NCBI GenBank assembly: GCA_037447655.1
Contig: JBBHKE010000924.1
Coordinates: 1-24,703, forward strand
Direction of reading: 5' to 3'
DNA: 24,703 nt
Origin: Zygnema cylindricum
Taxonomy: Eukaryota > Streptophyta > Zygnematophyceae > Zygnematales > Zygnemataceae
Position 1 is the first letter of the stretch. Each line of letters begins with the position of its first letter. The position numbers and the translations under genes are program-made. Below, piece after piece: positions 1 through 8,904 of the stretch. The notes beneath the pieces were generated by a model. That model was not told the origin of the DNA. It searched no databases and saw only the letters and a list, made by a program, of their open reading frames with translations.

Positions 1-835
1 AGAGGGAGTGGGATAGAGAAAAAGAGAAGAGAGAGAGAAACAGAGAGAATGAGAGAGAAAGACTGAAAGAGACAAACAAAGAGAAAGAATGACAGAAAGA
101 GACAAACAAAGAGAAAGAATGACAGAAAGAGACAAACAAAGAAAGGAAGAAAGCAAGCAAAAAAAGGAAGCACTGAAAAAAGAAAGCAAGGAAGAAAGGA
201 AAGGAAGAAAAAAAAAAAGAAAGAAAGAAAGGAAAGAAGAAAGAAAAGGAAGAAAAAAAAGAAGGACGAAAGAAAGAAAGGAAGGAAAAGAGAAAGAAAA
301 GAAATGAAGGAAAGAAAAAAAGAAAAAAAGTACAAAAAGAAAGAAAGGAAGGAAAGAAAGAAAAGAAAGCAAAAGGAAAGAAAGGAAAGGAAAAAGGAAA
401 GGAAAAAGGAAAGAAAGAAAGGAAGAAAAGAAATGAAGAAGGAAAGAAAGGAGGAGGAAAGAAAGAAAGGAGGAGGAAAGAAAGAAAGTGGGAAAGACGG
501 AAAGAAAGTGGGAAAGAAAAAAAGTGTGAAAGAAAGAAAGAAAGTGGGAAAGAAAGAAAGAAAGTGGGACGGAAAGAAAGACAGGAAGTGGGAAAGATAA
601 AAAGAAAGAAAGACAGGAAAAGAAGAAGGAAAGAAAGAAAAGAGAAAGAAAAGGAGCAATGAAAGTAAGAAAGAAAGAAAAGGAAGGAAGAAAGAAAGAG
701 AGAGAGGAGGAAAAAACGATAGTGGGAAAAAAAGAAAAATATTGGGAAAGAAAGAAAGGAAGTGGACAAGAAAAAAAGGAAGGACGTGGGAAAGTTAAAA
801 AGAAAGAAAGAAACAAACAAACAAACAAACAAAAA
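1..835. repeat. Polypurine GAAA/GGAA simple-repeat tract
   Basis: The + strand is almost pure purine, built from interleaved gaaa, ggaa and gaaag units. Short higher-order repeats are visible, for example a 34-base phrase near 77-145 that recurs about three times, and caaa units at 812-832. Open frames here encode only Lys/Glu/Arg runs and are artefacts of the repeat. No gene is supported. Confidence 0.9.
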
Positions 836-1825
836 TAAAAACGTGAACCCAAGAAAAAAAGCAACAGTGAAAAAATATCAAATCCTCACCGACATGTTTA
901 ACTACCTCAGATATATATCGCAGATTGCACCATTATTTTTACCCACCCCCTATCAAAAATGTACTTTTAAAAGCAAAAACTATTAAATTATACTCCAGAT
1001 ACAACAATTTAGAGTCATTAATGTGTGCGTAAGTTATTTATTTCAATTAGAAATCGGTTCAATTTATATAATACGTGCAAATCTTCTTATTTTTTATCAA
1101 GCAACAATTTACTGATGTGTACAAGCAATTGATTTATTACTTTCCGTCTAATAAAATTTCGGGATTGTCAACATAACACTGGCTTTGATTTATTGGAAAC
1201 AGGATTGTATTTCTAAAACACATATATTTTCGACTGATTCACATCTGTCTGGATAAGTAAACTACATGAGGTAAAAAAATAATACGAAACATTGTTTTTG
1301 TTCTCCGATGTTGAACTCTCAAGTTTAGGAACTCCCACCAAAAAAATAAGCGGACAAATAATACAAATCTTGGTTGTGACTTAGGTAAATGAAAAATAAT
1401 GAGTGACAAATTTAGGTTTCTTTGAGGGTTAAGTAGAGGTTTTCCAGTTTTAAAAAACCTAAAAATAGGATATACAAACTAGCACACACACAACGATTGG
1501 GCAAAGGAAACCAAACAGAAAAAAACATTAAAGAAAAAAACAAACAAAAACAACAAACAAAAGAGAAAAGAAAAAAAAGGACAAACAAAAGTAAAAAACA
1601 CGTTTAAACCAAATGAGACATAAAAACGAAATCATCGTTCGTCAACTTTTAAAGGACATAAGATTGTAACTCTTCTTTAAACTTACTAATTTCTGATATT
1701 ATCAGCTGTTTTTGGTCAAGGAAAGTCAAGATAAGAAAAAATAAATGGATAACTCATTCAAAATTAGAATGCCTTTTCTTGTCTCTCTCACCCTGGCCCT
1801 CTCTCTCCCCCTTTGGAGGTGGGGG
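836..1825. other. AT-rich sequence without a recognisable gene
   Basis: This is AT-rich DNA with A-runs (1523-1600) and no long open frame, no convincing splice-bounded homology and no terminal repeats that I could find. It separates two polypurine tracts. Confidence 0.6.
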
Positions 1826-2037
1826 GGAGAGGGCAAGGCAAGAGGAAGGAGGGGAAAAGAAGGGAGGGAAAGGAAGGGAGGGAAAGGAAGGGAGGGAAGC
1901 AAAGGAGCCAAAAGAAGGGAAGCGAAAGGAAAGAAAAAGAAGGGAAGGGAATGGAAATGGAAGGAAGAGAAGAGAAGGGAAGTGAATGGAAAGAAAAGGA
2001 AGAAAAGGAAATGAAACAAATCGAAAAAAAAAAGTGA
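1826..2037. repeat. Polypurine GGGAA/GGGAAGG tract
   Basis: The + strand is nearly all purine, with units such as ggaaaggaaggga. Its right end (from about 2005) passes into a segment that is repeated at 2340-2445. Several overlapping open frames on both strands are low-complexity only (Lys/Glu/Arg one way, Ser/Phe/Pro/Leu the other) and are not genes. Confidence 0.85.
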
Positions 2038-2104
2038 AAAGGAAAATAATCGACAAGGCGGCAAAGAAAGTGCCCTGAGGTGCCACAGCCCTGCACCTGT
2101 CCTT
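2005..2104. repeat. Direct repeat, copy 1 (partner at 2340-2445)
   Basis: A stretch of about 100 bp that includes aaataatcgacaagg, then ggcaaag, then ctgaggtgcc and cctgcacctg, recurs at 2340-2445 with a few substitutions and a 6-bp insertion (cctgca). It is part of the serial duplication around the nucleoplasmin-like exon. Confidence 0.8.
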
Positions 2105-2339
2105 ATCCATGCATGCATGAGTAGCTTATCACCCAAACCTCTAAAAGGGAAAAAAGAGTGTTTTTGAAGTGCGGGTTTGCATCATTACAGACGCGAGACG
2201 CAGCACGGTAATTAACAAAAGCGTAAATTACAAAGGCCTTTGCAAATGCGCGAAAAGGTGGCAAAGAAAGTGCACTGAGGTGAAACGGCTGGAGGAAGGG
2301 ACGGAAAAGAAGGGACGGGAATGCAAAGAAAAAGAAGGA

Positions 2340-2445
2340 AAGGAAATGAAACAAATCGGAAAAAAAAGTGAAAAGAAAAATAATCGACAAGGTGGCAAAG
2401 GGAGTGGATTGAGGTGCCGCGGCCCTGCACCTGCACCTGTTCTTG
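2340..2445. repeat. Direct repeat, copy 2 (partner at 2005-2104)
   Basis: The copy matches the segment at 2005-2104, including the polypurine lead-in, the phrase aaataatcgacaagg and the following cctgcacctg. The 335-bp offset indicates a local segmental duplication covering a polypurine block plus a gene fragment. Confidence 0.8.
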
Positions 2446-2612
2446 CTCTCTGCCTGCGGCTGTTCCTTTGATAGCCTGGCCGGTCACATAGACGTCACAC
2501 GCGGCAAAGAAAGTGCCCTGAGGTGAAATGGCCCTGCACCTGTTCTTGCTTTGCTTGGGGCTGTCTCTTTGAACGCCTGGCCGGCGATGTAGACGTCGGA
2601 CGTAGCGCTGTG
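2394..2612 (-). repeat. Tandem repeat of about 109 bp covering the 3' end of the nucleoplasmin-like exon
   Basis: The block beginning ggcaaag at 2394 is repeated from ggcaaag at 2503. Both units contain cctgcacctg, ttcttgct, a gcctggccgg core and tagacgtc. Read on the minus strand, the right unit encodes the real exon end (SDVYIAGQAFK) and the left unit a diverged copy (CDVYVTGQAIK). Both are followed by aacag/gtgcag, a plausible splice donor. The units differ by many substitutions and small indels, so the duplication is not recent. Confidence 0.75.
2428..2492 (-). pseudogene. Diverged partial copy of the 3' end of the NPL exon
   Basis: The minus strand reads CDVYVTGQAIKGTAAGREQEQ and then a possible donor gtgcag, paralleling SDVYIAGQAFKETAPSKART in the main exon. 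It is preceded on the minus strand by cacctcag/gg, an acceptor-like site. It could be a relic of tandem duplication or an alternative terminal exon; there is no evidence for expression. Confidence 0.45.
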
Positions 2613-2765
2613 CGCGAGAGAGTGCGCCTCGTCGAACACGAGACTCAGCGTCAGGCAGTCCACGCGCCCGGCCTCCAAGCTCCCCACAACTATGGGGCCC
2701 TTGTCTTTCACATCCACAGTAAGGAACACCCTCTCTCCAATTTTGGCATCCAGTCCAAGGGTAAC
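2540..2765 (-). CDS. Exon of a nucleoplasmin-like (NPL) domain protein, HD2 or FKBP53 type; partial
   Basis: On the minus strand a T/C-rich acceptor ending ctctacag precedes an open exon that starts VTLGLDAKIGERVF. It continues with DKGPIVVGSLEAGRVDC, LSLVFDEAHSL and SDVYIAGQAFK. The order (QATLG-like start, a K.P..(L/V)..L turn, L.L.F(D/E), a final V(Y/H)..G strand) fits the N-terminal nucleoplasmin-like domain of plant HD2 histone deacetylases and nuclear FKBP53-type immunophilins, which are histone-binding nucleolar/chromatin proteins. The end is placed at a possible donor (aacag/gtgcag); reading on, the frame stops at 2484. I find neither the N-terminal exon with the usual FWG(V/L)EVKPG start nor the acidic tail or FKBP domain, so this may be a fragment or pseudogene. 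The family call rests on pattern memory; HD2 versus FKBP cannot be decided. Confidence 0.55.
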
Positions 2766-2857
2766 CTGTAGAGGGGAAAGAAAGAAAAAAAAAACATTTG
2801 TAAGAAAAAGAAATCGAAGTTTCAATTTGGTACAACGTTAAGAAAACGGAGAGTTCA

Positions 2858-2923
2858 AATGGTTTGTACATCCACAGTAATAAATGACATCTTTCCGATG
2901 TTGGCATCTGCTCTAAAGGTAGC
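2858..2923 (-). pseudogene. Degenerate copy of the 5' end of the NPL exon
   Basis: Following an AG on the minus strand, the sequence reads ATFRADANIGKMSFITVDVQ and then a TGA at 2855-2857. This aligns with VTLGLDAKIGERVFLTVDVK at the start of the exon at 2765, offset by 158 bp. The nucleotide match is clearest over tggcatc and acatccacagtaa. The early stop makes it a dead copy or an exon fragment. Confidence 0.5.
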
Positions 2924-2929
2924 CTTTTC

Positions 2930-3510
2930 AAAAATATATGTAAAAAAACCTAGCAAACTAAACCAACAAAAAAACAAGAAAAAGAGCTTTGTCAATGTCT
3001 GTAAACAAAAACGGCAATTGAGGCAATTAACTCTTCCCAGTTGAACCGAATGCCATTGAAATCACGATCCAAACAAATCAAAATTAACAAACTTGACTTA
3101 GATTAAATTTGAGTCAAACAAATTGCAGTGAACCTGTTATTTGCTCAATTAGAAATACTGTAAAAATTAGTATTTCAATCACATCGACTATCACTTATGC
3201 CATACTTCATTTATATTTCAGCCGATAAAACTTTCGGTGAAATCAAATTTGTAGTTAAAATGAAATAAAATTCACAATAAAAAAAAGGAATTAAAATCAA
3301 ATTTTAGTCAAAATAAAGCATGTCGGCTTAAATAAAAGTTCAGTTGAATCCAAATTCAGTTGAATAAAAAATAAATTTAATTTAAATGAAAACGAAAAAA
3401 CAACCCGTGAAAAATATAGATAATGTTGCAATCTAAATACAAAATTTTAAACCGTAAGATTTTTATTTTTTTTGGAGAACAAATGGGAAATTAAGAAAGC
3501 AATAAAACTT
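2930..3510. other. AT-rich stretch, no gene seen
   Basis: Low-complexity AT-rich DNA. Loosely repeated phrases around 3235-3400 (aaattcagttgaataaaa and relatives, tcaaatttt.agt) suggest a decayed tandem repeat. No open frame of interest and no NPL upstream exon could be recognised. Confidence 0.5.
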
Positions 3511-4490
3511 ATTGGGGGAGGGAGAGGGGGAGAGGAAGGGAGAGGGGGAGAGGAAGGGAGAGGGGGAGAGGGAGGGAGAGGACGAGAGGGAGGGAAAAGA
3601 GAAAAGAGAGGGCAAGGAGAGGAAAAAGAAAGGAGGAAGCGGGAGGAGAAGTAGAGGGAGAGGGAAAGAAGTATGGAGATGGAGGGGGCAACGAGAAGAA
3701 GCGGTAGAGTCAGAGGGAGAGGAAGAGGGAGAGAGAAGTGGAGAGAGGATAGAAAGAGAGTAAGATGGGGAAGAAAAAGAGGGAGAGACGGTGGGAAAAA
3801 CGGAGAGGGCGAAGGCATGGAGGCTGAGAGAAAGGGAGAGAGACAGAGCGAAAGAGAGAGAGAGGGAGAGGGAGAGGAAGAGGGAGAGGGAGAGGGAGAG
3901 AGAAAGGGAGAGGGAGAGGAGAGAAGACGAGAGGGAAAGGGGATGAGAGAGGAGGGAGAGGGAGGTGGAAAATGTGGGGGGGAAATAGAGGGAGTGGAGC
4001 AGGGAGATGGAGACGAGAAGGCGAGGGAGAGGTGGGGGTAAGGGAGAGGGAGGGGGGGGGGAAGGGAGAGAAGAGGGAGGGGAAATAGGCACAATGGATA
4101 GTTACTGCGAAAGAGATAAGGAGAGAGGGCGAGAGGGAGAGGGAGAGAGAGAAGGAGAGATGGAGAGGGAGGGAGAGAGAGGGGGAGGGGGAGAAAGAGA
4201 TGAAGGGAGGGGAGAGAGGGAAGAAGGGAGAGGGAGGGCGGGAGAGAGGGAGAGACAGAGAGAGGGAGGAAAAGAGAGAGAGAGGGAGGGAGAGAGAGGG
4301 AGGGAAGAGAGAGGGAGGAAAAGAGAGAGAGAGGGAGGGAGAGAGAGAGGGAGGGAAGAGAGAGGGAGAAAGAGAGATAGAGGGAGACAAAGAGAGAGGG
4401 AAAGAAAGGGAGGATGTAGAGAGAGAGGGAGGGAAAAGAGAGGAAGGGAGAGAGAGAAAGAGGACGGGAGAAAGAGAGAGAAAAACCTGA
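3511..4490. repeat. 1-kb GGGAGA/GAGAGG polypurine-polypyrimidine tract
   Basis: The + strand is nearly uninterrupted purine for about 980 bp, dominated by gggaga, gagagg and ggaggg units, with a short mixed break near 4094-4108. Open frames in all frames (Arg/Glu/Gly-rich on +, Ser/Leu/Pro-rich on -) are artefacts of composition. Many runs of three or more G are present. Confidence 0.9.
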
Positions 4491-5250
4491 GAAATTTGTA
4501 TTAACTTCGTCCCATCCACGCCGACAGGAAGGAAAAATTTCTCTCCCGGTGATATTTTATGCCCTAAGAAAAGAAAATAGGGGGAAACAATTAAAAATTG
4601 ATCCTAAAATGGGGGCAGGAAAATTATGATTAAAAAAAAAAAAAAAAAAATAGGTGACAGAAAAAAAAAGTGGAAATTTGGAAAAGAAAATAAAAAAATA
4701 AGACTTTAAAGGCAACAAATAATTTTCATCAGTTTCAACGTCCGGCCACAAATTAAAAAAAAAAAAATATGACAAAGGAAAAAAAAATGCTTTTCACAAG
4801 AAAAATATTCCATCACCTCACATAAAAATTAGGAAAAGAGAAAAATGTTATCACTGATATTTGAATGATTTTTCCACATTCTCTACCTCCCTCCCGCCCT
4901 CTCTCCCTCCCTCCCTCTCCCTCTCTCTCTCCTGCCCTCTCATCCACTCGCTGTTTATTTTCAGGTAGTTGTTGTTTGCTTTGAGGGGAGGGAAAGGGGG
5001 GGAAGGGATCTTTCCATTCTCACCAAAAAACTGAATTGAAATCATTATCGCCACAAACCCTATAAATTACACAAACCCTAAAAGCTTTGTATACCTTGAT
5101 AACATAAAAACCTTCAACATTGATTGACCATATATACTTCAAAACCCTAAAATTTCGATAAAACTGAGAAACTGCATAAATTTTAGAAATTAGATAAACA
5201 AGAAATGTTAGACAAATCCAGAAATTTGGAGAGAAAGCTTAGAGGATCAA
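4491..5250. other. AT-rich spacer with A-runs, a short CT tract and CCCTAAA-like motifs
   Basis: Contains A-runs (4630-4652, 4755-4768), a CT-rich tract at about 4880-4932, and aaaccctaaaa-type motifs near 5058-5150. No coding region is supported. Confidence 0.5.
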
Positions 5251-5984
5251 GCGCGCGGAAAGAGCTACTTTTGAAATGTGAGCTTCTAACGGTAAGGAAG
5301 TGTCGAAAAGTACAAAATCGTTCCGTTTACGGTTGTTTCTCCTGTACTGATTGAAGCCGTACTATATCGTACGTACTTTATCGTGCTCATCAGTACGGTT
5401 CAACACAAACCTGAAGTTTATAATCTTCAACGATAGCGGATACGAACGACACGCGAGACATACATATACATATAGTACATTAGTTATGTACTGCAGGCCT
5501 CCCCGCGGAAAAAAATTGAAGGAACTAAACATGAGCGAACGTCTCACCAATCAAAGGTAAAGAAACGTTGAGCAAGTAGGCAACATATTTTCGAACTTTT
5601 TCTTCTTCGGTATAAAACTTCCTTATATAAGTGATCTGATGAGCCGTTCAGATGAAAATGTACGGCAGCGAAGAGACTTTGACCTTGACTTCAAGAGCGA
5701 ATTTTTCTATCCAAAGTTGGGTCGTATCATAGTTGTCCAATTCGAACGGTTTTCGACGTTTTAACGATTTTTACGCAGTATTCGTTACTTTCATACCGTT
5801 CGTTAGTTTTCGCTATACGATGTACGAAAAAGTACGAAAACCGTCCCCTTAACCCTAAAAAATCCTTAAAAAATCCTAGAACGTACGAGAAAACATACGG
5901 AAATGTACGACATTGTACGAAAGGTGCCCCCTAAAAAACCTAAGAGTACAGATAATGTATGGCAGTTCTACTGTAATTTACCTT

Positions 5985-6042
5985 AATGTACGAAATGCAC
6001 GGGAAGTACCCTGAATGTACGAAATGCACGGGAAGTACCCTA
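5985..6042. repeat. 29-bp direct tandem repeat, two copies
   Basis: Copies begin at 5985 and 6014, each reading aatgtacgaaatgcacggg followed by aagtaccct, with a period of 29 bp. They are essentially identical, the clearest regular unit inside the GTAC-rich domain. Confidence 0.85.
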
Positions 6043-6457
6043 AACACCCTAAAATCCCCTCTTCGGACGATGTACATAGATGTACGAAAGATGTAAGTCC
6101 GTATAACTGAAATTTACGGAAACGTACGAAAATGTACCCTAAATATCTAAAAACAATAACCGTCAAAAGTACAAAAATATACGGACACTGCACGTAGATG
6201 TAGAAATAAAAGTTGGCTGTTTGACAGAAATATATGAGAATGCACGAGAATGTACCCTAAAATTCCTCAAACCCCCCTTAATAACCCTTAAAGTACTGAA
6301 TTGTACGAATACAGTACGCAAATGTACGAAAAAGTACGGGCACATAGTCAGGTACGCATTTTATAACATTTTTTTCATCGTTAAATGCGTATCGTGCGTA
6401 GTATTCGTGCGTTCGTTTCGTGTGTATTATGCGGACGGGACAACTACACCGTCAATC

Positions 6458-6465
6458 GCTATTAG
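6458..6465. repeat. Target-site duplication, left copy (gctattag)
   Basis: Eight bases identical to 7081-7088, directly abutting the left end of the hAT-type element. The duplicated bases belong to the terminal repeat of the older host element. Confidence 0.85.
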
Positions 6466-7080
6466 TAGTGTTGGGTATTGAGGACCGTTTTCCGATATTC
6501 AATATATATCGAATTTCAGGTACACGATAATCGATATATCGCTTCGATATATTGAAAATCAAAATATCGCGATATATCGGCGATATATCGTATCGTCAAT
6601 ATATCGAGGCATTTAAAAAAATAATATAAATGAAAAATTTCGCAGGTGTCCAAAGTCACGTGCCTTCGGACAAGATGACCGTAAAATCTTTGCCGAAAAG
6701 AAGTACGGTTTTTTCCTGAAAATCAGCAGAGTGTAGGAGATCTCTGAGGTACATTGACGCGGTACACTTGCGAAGTACATGTACGTAATACGCAAGTATG
6801 AATTTCCATACGAAAATGGTCGGTTTGTCGGTTATATTTTGCGGCGTCTACCTTTAAGTCACGGAACGCAAATCACGTCGTACGTCGCGTATCAGACAAT
6901 TTGTCTTTATCGCTAAAATAACATATTATATAAAATGTTAAATTTATAAAATACTATCCATCGCGATATATATCGCGATAATTTATGTTGGTCTCGGTAC
7001 GATATATCGAGGATTTTTCCCGATCGATATTCGATATATCAAGATTATCGCGATATGAAATTGCCCGATACCCAACACTA
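6466..7080. mobile_element. hAT-type non-autonomous transposon with 8-bp target-site duplication
   Basis: The ends are TAGTGTTGGGTAT at 6466 and its inverted copy ATACCCAACACTA ending at 7080. Both are flanked by the perfect 8-bp direct repeat gctattag (6458-6465 and 7081-7088). An 8-bp duplication plus TA(G)NG-type short inverted termini is diagnostic of the hAT superfamily. At 615 bp it has no transposase frame. Subterminal regions are packed with cgatatatcg palindromes. It sits inside the left terminal repeat of the element spanning 6447-8222 and is therefore younger than it. Confidence 0.85.
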
Positions 7081-7088
7081 GCTATTAG
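7081..7088. repeat. Target-site duplication, right copy (gctattag)
   Basis: Identical to 6458-6465 and directly abutting the right end of the hAT-type element. The host terminal repeat continues after it (agtatataac). Confidence 0.85.
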
Positions 7089-7436
7089 AGTATATAACGC
7101 CAATTCGGTGCCCTTTTTTCAAAAAAAAAAACCCGAAATACAATCCAGAGGAAATCTCCGTACGAAATGGTACTTTTTGAATTACAAAGGCATAAAAAGA
7201 CACTTAACATTATTGCGAACACATGTGAATGTGCACTGGAAGAAAGAGACGCAAAACTCGTCGACAAAAATCACGTACTCATATGTTCGTCCGTCGACCG
7301 TGTGAACAGCGCGACGGCGTACGAATTGTCAGATTCTGTACGAATACACAGATTACTGTAGACATTGAAAGGGCGGGTATTTATTATTCAGGACAACCCA
7401 CAGTTAGGGATTAATTAGTATATATATTTTTTCCCG

Positions 7437-7460
7437 ATTAGTGTCAAGTTCCATCAGTCG
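7437..7460. repeat. Inverted-repeat arm, left (partner 8151-8174)
   Basis: The arm gtcaagttccatcagtcg with its upstream attagt matches the reverse complement of 8151-8174 at 23 of 24 positions. Both arms lie inside the 6447-8222 element, the right one close to its terminus. Confidence 0.75.
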
Positions 7461-8150
7461 AAAAGTGGGGTAGTTTACAGAAATTCGCGCTTATCCGTAC
7501 CAATTCGTATCGCTTATTTTGTTTTTATACGCGAAACAACATTACAGAGAATCTTGCCAATACTCTCCGAAGGTCTTGGAGGTAACACTGACCGTCGGAT
7601 GTTCATCCGCGAGGCGTTCGCTTCATTTTTCTCTGTAGCTGCCAACGTACCTGTAAGAGGTGGGTCGGCAGATACAGAAAAAATTTAATCGTGACACGTT
7701 GGACGAAAAAGCTACGTGTCACAATGGAAAACCAACGAAAATAGACGAAATTTGTACATGGTATGTACTTTTTAAAATGCAATTGAAAATTAAAAAAGTA
7801 ATCTCGAAACGGTCCTTCGTCGCGCAATTTCTTTCGTCACACTATTTCCAGCAAAGTATTTTCGTCATGTTCAAAAACAGGAACCCTAAAAAATGAGCTG
7901 GCGTAAAAGACTGGCGTTTGCATAAAGTACAAAAGTTTTGTCGTATTATGACTTGGTACGCAGGTACATGGTACGCAAGTGAAGATTTGAAGTGAAATTT
8001 GTCGGTGTGAAGATTTTTAAAATATTTTAGATATCCGGTCAAAATCCACGTGGTGCCACACAATGTATAACACGTGGATTACAGACTCTTCGTGATGGAA
8101 CATCGCCTCAATTAACCCGGCCCGTAGAGTTGGCCGTACGATTACAGAAA

Positions 8151-8174
8151 CGACTGATGGAACTTGACCCTAAT
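8151..8174. repeat. Inverted-repeat arm, right (partner 7437-7460)
   Basis: Reads cgactgatggaacttgac followed by cctaat, the inverse of the left arm with one mismatch. It could be a subterminal repeat of the TIR element or the trace of another nested insertion. Confidence 0.75.
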
Positions 8175-8600
8175 TGTTTTTTTACGCTATTTATTCCTTT
8201 ACTCTAATAGCGATTGACGGTGTACTGTAGGTTTGGAACAAATACATTACGGTACGGTACAGTGTAGCGTACCGTACTCTGAAACAATTGGTTTTCGATC
8301 CACTCGGCCATCCTTCTCGATATACCAAGACGATATATACTTATATAGACTATCTGTAGGTGAAATATATCAGCAAAAGGATCTCGATACACAGCACCAA
8401 TAAATTTATTCCGGTTTGCCAAAAACTGTACGATACATTAGGGCAAATTTCGTCATTGTACCGCACAGTTCCCTAGCCCTGATGTTGAGGGGTAAATGGT
8501 ACGATATAGGGCAAAAAAGTTATACAAAATCTGTACGAAAAGTACGATTTATATTGTAAACGAGGGTAACACTGCCGTACAGTTTTGTAGCGTAATTAAT

Positions 8601-8900
8601 TAAATATGTAGTTATCCTATCAGGCTGTTTATTTCTTATTTTATTTTTTCACTTGTCTGGCAGACCGCAGAGAGCATGAAGTGGACCGCTGAACTGACTA
8701 CAAATATTTTCAATGTTTTCCAATCCTGTACTTAAAGTGTAAAAAAGAATATTCATAAACAAAAAAAAACAACAATTAATTCCACAAAAATAGTAATAAT
8801 TAGAATCAGAAATCATTGTCCATCTAATGCAATTTTGCCTGTGGTCTTCTGATCGCTGCCCTACGTAACTTGTCATTGCGACCTTTCCTAACATTTCGGA
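8601..8900. other. AT-rich upstream region of the FtsH gene
   Basis: Mostly AT-rich, with a T-run near 8639-8650 and an A-run at 8761-8770. No clear TATA box at a convincing distance and no coding signal. It forms the distal promoter region between the GTAC-rich domain and the G-box cluster. Confidence 0.4.
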
Positions 8901-8904
8901 AACT

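Larger units (their letters stand above)
6447..8222. mobile_element. TIR DNA transposon (TA target site, Tc1/mariner-like by termini), interrupted by a hAT element
   Basis: The left terminus at 6447 reads CACCGTCAATCGCTATTAG, and the right terminus at 8200-8222 is its exact inverted match, extending to 23 bp once the inserted hAT element is skipped. TA flanks both ends (6445-6446 and 8223-8224). Without the 615-bp insert and its 8-bp duplication the element is about 1153 bp. No transposase could be recognised, so it is non-autonomous or decayed. The termini match those of the three smaller elements at 11242, 12749 and 23239. Class assignment to Tc1/mariner rests on the TA target and CA(C)YG-type ends and is an inference. 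Confidence 0.75.
5250..8600. repeat. GTAC-rich, AT-rich domain of unknown nature
   Basis: By eye I count roughly 60 GTAC tetranucleotides in about 3.35 kb, most within gtacgaaa, gtaccctaaa or related phrases. That is several times more than expected for such AT-rich DNA and far denser than the flanks. The enrichment runs across the boundaries of the two transposable elements lying inside it. No protein homology was recognised in the short open frames (all under 110 codons). Confidence 0.55.

Noticed and set aside
89-600. Lys/Glu/Arg-rich open frames
   Set aside because: They are translations of the GAAA/GGAA repeat; no start context, domain or splice evidence.
3447-4519. Long Ser/Leu/Pro-rich (minus) and Arg/Glu/Gly-rich (plus) open frames up to 269 codons
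   Set aside because: Open in many frames at once because GA/CT repeats lack stop codons; low complexity only.
5058-5150. Interstitial telomere array
   Set aside because: The CCCTAAA motifs are isolated and irregularly spaced, not head-to-tail.
5985-6042. CRISPR-like repeat pair
   Set aside because: Only two directly adjacent copies, no spacers, and the genome is eukaryotic.
7603-7896. Open frames inside the TIR element as possible transposase
   Set aside because: Only 74-78 codons, with no DDE/D, helix-turn-helix or BED-type pattern recognisable.
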